DNA of 64,000 nucleotides. It comes from Caprella mutica. Taxonomy: Eukaryota; Arthropoda; Malacostraca; Amphipoda; Caprellidae. Position numbers and translations under genes: made by a program. The notes beneath the pieces are model-generated. The model was not told the DNA's origin and did no database searches. It saw nothing but the letters and a program-made list of their open reading frames with translations. This document shows, in pieces, positions 55,906 to 64,000 of the stretch. The stretch covers positions 1-64,000 of the forward strand of contig CANNZV010001598.1 in NCBI GenBank assembly GCA_947561585.1, written 5' to 3'. Positions within the stretch are counted from its first letter, which is position 1; every line of letters begins with the position of its first letter.

Positions 55906-56396
55906 CCAAGCAATCATCTTCAACCTGTTCATTTTCAAGGTGATGGCGACTGTCAGAGCCACCTAGCGGCTACACGTGCAATTAAAGACAGTACAACTAC
56001 GCAAACTTACACACTAAGCTTATATACAGTTTTTATAAGCATAAAACTTCTTCTTCAATGTATGTATATATCTAAACAAAGCAGGAGGGGGGAAAGAACA
56101 TGCAGATTTTAAGGCTTGAATTACCATAACCAAAGAGTAAATAGCATAAAGTTTATAGTAGCCTTGCACGCAGCAGTCCCTTATCAGCCTATAAATCTAG
56201 TTCACATTATAGTGTAAGTAGTTGAACCTTCAGAGATAGCAGTTTGACTGCAGTGTATTATTAGGCAAATTCTTTGCATTGCTTTACTGCTTCAAACGCG
56301 CATTTGGGTGGCAAAAAAAGTGAAGAAACCTGATTGCAAGTACCTTAAACTTTTAATCTTAGAACTGAATATAAAAGAGTCTAATTTAGTGGGAGG

Positions 56397-56735
56397 TTTA
56401 ACGTCTGAACCAAAGGCCAAATTGCTGACATCAAAAGAAAGAAAAGAAAATGAAGCATCAACAAAGTCACCTACAACCATCTGTAACAATATTCATGGAT
56501 GCAGAAAAGCTACTCAGTGAATGCAGTCACTTACCAAGGAATGAGACGGAAAGGGACACAAGCACCGGTGACTGCACTCACGGATGGAAGAAGAAAATGA
56601 AGAGCTGATAGTAAATGAAGACTACGAGTCTACCTAACACAGAAATCTAAGTCCTCGTAGTTAAAGAGAATAACCCTAGTGCTATCCTCTAAAACTGCAT
56701 GTAGAGTTTAAAAAAGACAAACATGGTAAAAATGA
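56397..56735. repeat. Interspersed repeat family E, copy 1
   Basis: Shares about 330 bp with 62309-62667 in direct orientation: TTTAACGTCTGA at the start, GTCACTTACCAAGGAATG and AAAGGGACACAAGCACCGGT in the middle, CCTAG(T/C)GCTATCCTCTAAAA near the end. Longer than a MITE and less AT-rich than the surroundings. Class unknown; no terminal repeats seen. Confidence 0.6.
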
Positions 56736-56875
56736 AAAAGACAATATTTAATCCAAATTACAACAGTTCAGGTCACAAGTGACGCTCCCCTTCTCTTCCA
56801 TTCACTAAACATAAATTTAAAAAGTCAACTATCGTGTTGAATATTGTTTCTCATTAAATAATGATTTGTTTCTAT

Positions 56876-58108
56876 AAGTAATGTTATGAGTTATGAGCAA
56901 TGTTATGAGTTATGAGCAATGTTATGAGTTATGAGCAATGTTATGAGTTATGAGCAATGTTATGAGTTATGAGCAATGTTATGAGTTATGAGCAATGTTA
57001 TGAGTTATGAGCAATGTTATGAGTTATGAGCAATGCTATGAGTTATGAGCAATGTTATGAGCTATGAGCAATGTTATGAGCTATGAGCAATGTTATGAGT
57101 TATGAGTAATGTTATGAGTTATGAGCAATGTTATGAGTTATGAGCAATGTTATGAGTTATGAGCAATGTTATGAGTTATGAGCAATGTTATGAGTTATGA
57201 GCAATGTTATGAGTTATGAGCAATGTTATGAGTTATGAGCAATGTTATGAGTTATGAGCAATGTTATGAGTTATGAGCAATGTTATGAGTTATGAGCAAT
57301 GCTATGAGTTATGAGCAATGTTATGAGCTATGAGCAATGTTATGAGCTATGAGCAATGTTATGAGTTATGAGTAATGTTATGAGTTATGAGCAATGTTAT
57401 GAGTTATGAGCAATGTTATGAGTTATGAGCAATGCTATGAGTTATGAGCAATGTTATGAGTTATGAGCAATGCTATGAGTTATGAGCAATGTTATGAGCT
57501 ATGAGCAATGTTATGAGCTATGAGCAATGTTATGAGTTATGAGTAATGTTATGAGCTATGAGCAATGTTATGAGTTATGAGCAATGTTATGAGTTATGAG
57601 CAATGTTATGAGTTATGAGCAATGTTATGAGTTATGAGCAATGTTATGAGTTATGAGCAATGTTATGAGTTATGAGCAATGTTATGAGCTATGAGCAATG
57701 TTATGAGCTATGAGCAATGTTATGAGTTATGAGCAATGTTATGAGTTATGAGCAATGTTATGAGTTATGAGCAATGTTATGAGTTATGAGCAATGTTATG
57801 AGTTATGAGCAATGTTATGAGTTATGAGCAATGTTATGAGTTATGAGCAATGTTATGAGTTATGAGCAATGTTATGAGTTATGAGTAATGTTATGAGTTA
57901 TGAGCAATGTTATGAGTTATGAGCAATGTTATGAGCTATGAGCAATGTTATGAGCTATGAGCAATGTTATGAGCTATGAGCAATGTTATGAGTTATGAGC
58001 AATGTTATGAGTTATGAGCAATGTTATGAGTTATGAGCAATGTTATGAGTTATGAGCAATGTTATGAGTTATGAGCAATGTTATGAGCTATGAGCAATGT
58101 TATGAGTA
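56876..58108. repeat. 19-bp minisatellite, GTTATGAGTTATGAGCAAT
   Basis: About 65 copies. Variants GCTATGAG, GAGCTATGAG and GAGTAAT recur in blocks (around 57030, 57300 and 57480), indicating higher-order duplication inside the array. Confidence 0.95.
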
Positions 58109-58925
58109 TTGTGTGAAGGTAATAAGAATAACAACCAAAGGATAGTAATTATTCTTTCCTGTGGCTAGGCGCACATCGAAAGAAAGAAAGAACCAAAAGG
58201 AGTGATAAAAACCACAGACAGGATTCACAAGACACTGCACTGGTTCTAGCAAAGTCAATTGGGTGACCAGGGGGGTAAGGCAGACAGGATGGGGTAATGG
58301 GGACAACTTTGACCCCTATAATAACAACTCAGAGAGATGCAGGAAATGAAACAGTCTCTCCTTATACTATTTTGATAACATTTTTTAACACGAAAATGAA
58401 TGGTTCCAAATTGTGAGTCGCTATTGAATTATGTATCAGGTTGCTATTTTAGCATTGAGGTTATAGTTTTTAAAGAATAGGAGTATTTTTATCAATAATG
58501 AATTTACATGAATAATATCATTTTTTAAATATTATTTTTTTGAATAATATCTCCAAATAAAAATGATGAATTTCTCACAGGAAAAGGATATTTTTAACAT
58601 CAGTTAATTTATCCAATGACTTCATATGACATACGACAGTTACAAAGATATAATATTATTATATTCAGCACGGTACCTCTGAGTTCATATAAAAAAGGAA
58701 AAACGAAAGAATTAAGCAATTCAAACCGGTTACGGAAGAGGAGGAGAAAGAAATATTTTAGTTAAGAATAGAAAGAGTGAAGTACACTAGGAGTAACTTG
58801 TTTGTCTGATGTTAGTTCTTTTATTAGACACCTTAGCCACATCCTGCGTTTGTTAGTTATGACGTCACTAATGGGGGTGCAGGCAACATTCCATGCGTAA
58901 ACAACTGAGAAATAAAAAGATAGGA

Positions 58926-59110
58926 GAAACTTACGATTTATCGGTCAGTTACACATATTCGATGATATGATATGAAACACATTTTAATTTAATTGATATC
59001 GGCAATTATCATCAATGTATATCTATAAAACTAATGGTTACTAAAGTTCTACATTATAATCATTTTTCTATACGTTTGAAAATGTGGACTTGTCCGAAGA
59101 TACGTAGCAC
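58926..59110. mobile_element. Decayed MITE-like element, GTAAGTTAC family
   Basis: ACTTACGATTTATCGGTCAG at left and a degenerate inverse (GAAAATGTGGACTTGTCCGA, then AGATACGTA) at right. Confidence 0.45.
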
Positions 59111-60068
59111 ACTCTATCTTGTAATAGAAGAAAAATAGATATATTTTATTCACTATCTACCATTAATAACTACATTCTAAACTTCAAGTGAATATTTAAA
59201 GAGAAATATAACACTTTACAAGTCAACGAAAAGAAATTTCCCTGCAAACAATTTCACATTGCACACACATAGTTACCATGTGGTTTAATGGTGTTAATGT
59301 GGCAATAGAGTATAATGTGTAGTCCACATTAAATCAATGTAACAATTATAAAAACAAATTATCATGTGCATATTCCATTTTAAAACCATATAATGAAAAA
59401 TGTATCAAATAGAGGTTGTATACATGTTTAATTTACACATCATATCCACATGTTAATTACCATACTTATAACAGGTGTTTACCAGGAGTAATTTACCACA
59501 TTCATAACAGCATGTCAAATTCCATACTAATAACATTATTTTCTTATATTACCATATAAAACCACTCGTAATACATAAGGTATCCATTTGCAAGAAGTAT
59601 ACATGGTATACACATGATTTAAATGAGTAATTACCACATGAAATACACATGGAATTGTTTTTAGCGTTATATATTTCACTGAATTTGCATTTATTATCAG
59701 CTTTTCATACGATATAATTTTTTGGTGAAATATTAGATAATCTCAATTAAAATTTAGTCATGTTTTCAATAATTTAATTGTATAATAATATTTTTATATA
59801 CATTTGATTAATTTTTATACAATCACTTCTATTGAAATATATATAGACAGACAAATTACTACTTATTTATAAGTACATTTACTATTTCCAATATAGATAG
59901 TTTGGTACTATGTAGATAAATAATTCCATCGAATTATTATATCATTAAATTAAAAATGAACGATCGAGTAAAATACTAAATAAAATATTGATATCAAAGT
60001 CCGTGGATTTTTTCAATCAGAAACTAATATATTGACAATAGATGTTTAGATCAGAAACTCATAAGCTA

Positions 60069-60946
60069 TTAAGGGGACCGTCCGCGAAGAAATCTCAAAA
60101 TTTTATCTTTTTTTTTTATTGTGTAAATAGTTGTTTTATAACCTTCTTATAGTGTGTGCAAAATATCAGAAGTCTCGTATAACTCTAACCCCCTGGGGAG
60201 AGGGAGAAAGGGAAAAGTGGGCCGGGGGATAGGGAGTCAATATGTACTCTAAAAACCATCTGTCAGCCTATTATAATTCGTAATAATTAATTATCTCGCT
60301 ATATCTGGTATCTAACCTACCACTATATAACGCCCACATCAATGAATGCAAAGAAAGATTGCTCAGTTATCCCTAAACCTTCGAAGTGGATGGATGCTGC
60401 GTGTCAGATCATCAAACTTTGAAAGGAAATTCCTACTAATTTTGAGATCTACAAATCTTGTAATTCAAAACCCCGCACATTTTTTTGGTTGAAGCTAGAG
60501 CATTGCGGTTTTTTTCATTCGATTCTCCTGGTAATTCTCTACAAAAGCTTGAGGATCGATTTTTGAATTTCGAAATACAATTTTTTTTTTTAGAAATATA
60601 ATTTTTTTTTTTTTGAAAATTTTAGTTTTTTCACGAAAAATCAAATTTTTCGTAAACTAATTCGAAATTCAAAAATCGATCTTCAGGCTTTTGTAGAGAA
60701 TCACCAGGAGAATCGAATGAAAAAAACCGCAAACCCGTAGCTACAAAAACTGTATTAGAAGTACATGTTTGAATACCCAGTTCGAAATTCGTTCGAAATT
60801 CGAATAACTTGTTTTCTATGCGTCTAATCGAAAAAATGCCACGAACAAAAACATAATATTATTCAATTTTATATTTAGGAACCAAGTTTCATAACCGTAG
60901 CTTCATTAATAAATTTGTTTACAAAATTTACGGACGGTCCCCTTAA
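60069..60946. mobile_element. TTAA-flanked element with GGGGACCGTCCG termini (piggyBac-like MITE)
   Basis: Left TTAAGGGGACCGTCCG, right CGGACGGTCCCCTTAA: a 12-bp TIR with TTAA on both sides, the target-site signature of piggyBac elements. Inside there is a second long inverted repeat around 60505-60600 and 60655-60735 (GATTCTCCTGGT / ACCAGGAGAATC and flanks), so the centre folds back. No transposase frame, so non-autonomous. Confidence 0.8.
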
Positions 60947-61667
60947 GCTGGTTCTTGATATTCTTCCTCAAAATGCTACCAAGAAGAAAATATCTAAAAG
61001 AAACGTAGTTAAATAATGATTTTTTTTCTCAAAAGAATTGAAAAAAAATTAAACGATCAAAAAATATATGAAAATGCTCATTTTCAGAAGTAATTAATTT
61101 ACTAATAATTTTCCCTTACAATTTATTACTGGTACTCTACCTCTTTGCCGATAGTACCTATAACAGCTGTAACAGACTGACACCAGTGACTTGTCCTTCT
61201 TAGACTAAAGGGAACATGACTAGCAAATAACAGCTAACTTTCTAAAGACTTACTGCATTACTTTAGAAGAAGTAGATAGAGGCTTTACATGATATGCTTA
61301 GTAATTTGTGGGGTAGGATATGAATAATCAGTCAAGTTTTTTAATCATTTATATTATTAATTAATTTGGAATAATAATTGGGAAAACTATTATTTCCATG
61401 TGATATATATATATGTATATATGTATATTGATCAGATTATTATCAAATATATTGAATTATATAGGTAGTAAATAACTTAATTATACACACGTACATTATA
61501 AAGGCACTATAAGAATCGATACAAGTCACCAACTAAGTTCAAAAATGAATAACGATTAAGTTACAAATTCGATTATATAGACAGAAATATGTTTTCTTTC
61601 CTTCTTAAAATGCTTCAAAAACAATGAGGCACAATAATTTGTTACTGTAATATAATTCTATTGAGCA

Positions 61668-61815
61668 ATAACAGTACAATATTGTAACACAAAAGCAGTA
61701 CAAAACTATCAGTAGAATATTGTAACACAATAACAGTACCATACTGTCAGTACAATATTGTAACACAAAAGCAGTACAAAACTATCAGTAGAATATTGTA
61801 ACACAATAACAGTAG
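61668..61815. repeat. Degenerate repeat, CAGTACAATATTGTAACACAA
   Basis: Units of about 30-35 bp built from AGTA(C/G)AATATTGTAACACA and AAAGCAGTACAAAACTATC, with a 66-bp longer period (about 61690 and 61756). Confidence 0.75.
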
Positions 61816-62308
61816 TTACAGTACCAATCCTTATCTCAACATTTGACATATCAAATACTTAAGAGTTTCAATGACCTTAGAAATGGGTGCCGGTCAAATG
61901 CCAAAACTGACCAGGAAGAGGTTGAAGGTCAATACATCTGTCTCTCTCTCCTTCTAGCACAGGGTGGGTAGGTCAAAGTGACCAATGTACAGTGAGATCA
62001 TCTCCACATTGACAACTATAGGGTCAAATCAATCCATAGGTACTTTTAAGCTCTAATATCGAGGATCAGGGATCAAGGAACAATTTCTTGTTTTTAACAA
62101 ATAGATGCTAGTAAGTTTATCTTTATTTCTATTGTAGATATGAGAGAATAGAGTACTTTTGAAAAGTATTTAGACGAGACACTTTTACGTATATCGCATT
62201 TACATTGTAAATACGAAAAAAGGAGTGAAACTGTAACCTAACCAATAAATTATACCTATATTCAATGAAAAAAAGTTAGTCAAAATATTCTAATTGATTA
62301 ATTTAGCA

Positions 62309-62667
62309 GATGTTTAACGTCTGATTCGGAACCAACGGCCATATCATTGACGTCAAAAGGAAATTAAATACAAGGGACTGGAAGAAGCAGTCAGAAAGGA
62401 AAGTGGCTCCATGAACAAAGTCACCTACCACCGCCTGTAAAAGCTACTCCATGATTGCAGTCACTTACCAAGGAATGTGACGGAAAGGGACACAAGCACC
62501 GGTGGCTGCACTCACGGATGGAAGAGCAAAATGAAGAGGTGATAGTAAATGAAGCCTACCCAACATAAGAATCTAGTACCTCGTAGTTGAAGAGCATAAC
62601 CCTAGCGCTATCCTCTAAAACTGCAAGTATAGCGTCAAAAAAAAATGATAAACATGATAAAAATGAA
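62309..62667. repeat. Interspersed repeat family E, copy 2
   Basis: Direct-orientation relative of 56397-56735, with small indels. Shares CACTCACGGATGGAAGA and GTCACTTACCAAGGAATG. Confidence 0.6.
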
Positions 62668-64000
62668 CTTATAATTTAACTTACATTATTTAATGATGTA
62701 AAATTTAGTATTAAAACAAAAAAATCGTAACCAATTACTTTATATTAATTGGATAAAGATTAACTAAATTTTAGAAATATTGGAAAACGTCAATGAAATT
62801 CCAAATGTGTAAAAATAAGATAAAAAGGGGTAATAGAATGCAGAAAGCAAGTTCATAAGTTTTAACTGTTAAACTCTAAATATGTTATTATTATTAATTA
62901 ACTAATAAGCTATATGTTTATGATATAGTGTATAAATTGATTAATCCAAATAAAGAAAAAAAGTCCTACATAACGAAAATGCATACTATATTGAAATACA
63001 ATTATTTGTGTGAAGAAATAACATGAAATATTATTCTAGCTTGCCATCTTCATAATGATTTAATTACCTGCTATAAAGGTCACAAAATAACTGCCAAAGC
63101 GTGAGTGTATATTATTTTGTACATTCACGACTCTATTTCTCAACACTGGACTAGAGCACAGCACCACCTCTCACCACTGCAGTGAATTAAAGACTGAGCA
63201 TTGCTTGGATTCTTATTTGGAAGAATTGCAATTATCTTTTGCTTAGATCGAATGAAAGAAATAGCGAGTAATTATGAGGTATTGAGATGAATTAAAAGAA
63301 TGAAGGCAAGGGTGCAAAGAGGTTTGGGAGCAGATGGACACGTGACCTCTAAAAGGTGTAGAGTAATAAAGTGCCATGAAAAAGCTGCCTCAATGTGAGA
63401 GTAAAATGAGTAATGTATTGACTGGGTAGTTGTTTGAAGAGGATTTATAGTGGAATTAATAATAGGGATGCTGACAAATAAATATGAATATTTAAAAGAA
63501 TTACCTAAGTTAATAATTGAAACTCGTTTGAGAGTGTTTATTTGATTATCTATGACTAATATTTAAGTTTAAATAAGCTTTAATAAAGTCCTTATATATT
63601 AATATCACAAAATATTTATTGTTATAGCTTACATAATTTAAAAAATCTTAATTATTTCTAAATAAAATATTATACGGAATAACATTTATTAAATCTTTAA
63701 AATATACTGAAGGAGTGTCATAATGAAGGAATTAACCAATCCTAAGCAGTTGACCTTTTCCAAAATAGATAATTTGACTGGTTAATGTTTAATTTTATAG
63801 TTGAATAACTTACAATCACTTTTCTGGAGCATGTGACAAATAACATGTGATGAAATGGCATGACATATATTCTCATTTTCTTTAGAAACAACAAAGATAT
63901 AGAGATGATATAACTAAATTAAGTAATAAAATGATTTACTATATTAAGTCTATATAGTACAATTAACATTTGTTAATGTCTTAACTCCTGACCTCTAATA

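Larger units (their letters stand above)
54136..64000 (-). other. Upstream filamin intron (partial)
   Basis: No Ig or CH-domain signature seen on the minus strand. Between the listed repeats (54136-54912, 55906-56396, 58109-60068, 60947-62308, 62668-64000) the DNA is AT-rich and unremarkable. It is called intron because exon 1 of the window starts mid-domain. Confidence 0.6.

Noticed and set aside
54903..56112. 336- and 395-codon frames with five-residue repeats
   Set aside because: 15-bp minisatellite translation; no gene-like flanks or codon bias.
56308..56520. 70-codon Lys-rich plus-strand frame
   Set aside because: Overlaps a family E repeat; the second copy at 62309 does not keep the frame open.

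Overview
The window is one AT-rich stretch of a large, repeat-laden invertebrate genome, most likely an insect. The evidence is one big spliced gene with consensus GT/AG introns, LINE and TIR-element debris, many minisatellites and no bacterial features. A hemipteran is a guess from the general look of the repeats only.

The minus strand carries one recognisable gene, a filamin-family actin cross-linker. It resembles the second insect filamin (jitterbug type) more than cheerio. I resolved 32 coding exons between 54135 and 12010 whose intron phases all agree. They join into a single 3,217-residue reading frame with about 24 filamin-type Ig repeat ends. The N-terminal actin-binding (CH) exons are not in the window, so the gene continues upstream past 64000. 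Between the third and fourth visible Ig repeats lies a Ser/Pro-rich, probably disordered insert of about 940 residues (exons 6-10).

Three things suggest unusual isoforms. (1) Inside the exon 7 to exon 8 intron there is a phase-compatible alternative terminal exon (47518-47621) encoding a hydrophobic membrane anchor and a short basic tail. (2) About 350 bp downstream there is a candidate alternative first exon (47143-47170) that splices in phase into exon 8. Together they could split the locus into a membrane-anchored N-terminal protein and an independent C-terminal Ig-rod protein. (3) The main stop is a TGA followed in the same frame by a further 221-codon open reading frame, a candidate stop-codon readthrough extension.

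Layout: 1-8860 has no gene and holds short inverted-repeat elements, a 658-bp foldback and a decayed TIR transposon with transposase remnants. 8860-10015 is a dead LINE fragment, followed by an interspersed repeat. 11344-26520 holds the C-terminal filamin exons, including a 2.2-kb exon coding eight Ig repeats. A 27-bp minisatellite of 3.6 kb fills the intron at 19721-23486. 26521-41841 is a 15.3-kb intron full of minisatellites. 41842-54135 holds the N-terminal visible exons, the insert and the candidate alternative exons. 54136-64000 is the start of the upstream intron, with 15-bp and 19-bp arrays and a TTAA-flanked foldback element. Tandem arrays make up roughly a sixth of the window, and three of them contain copies of a splice donor with the adjoining exon end.
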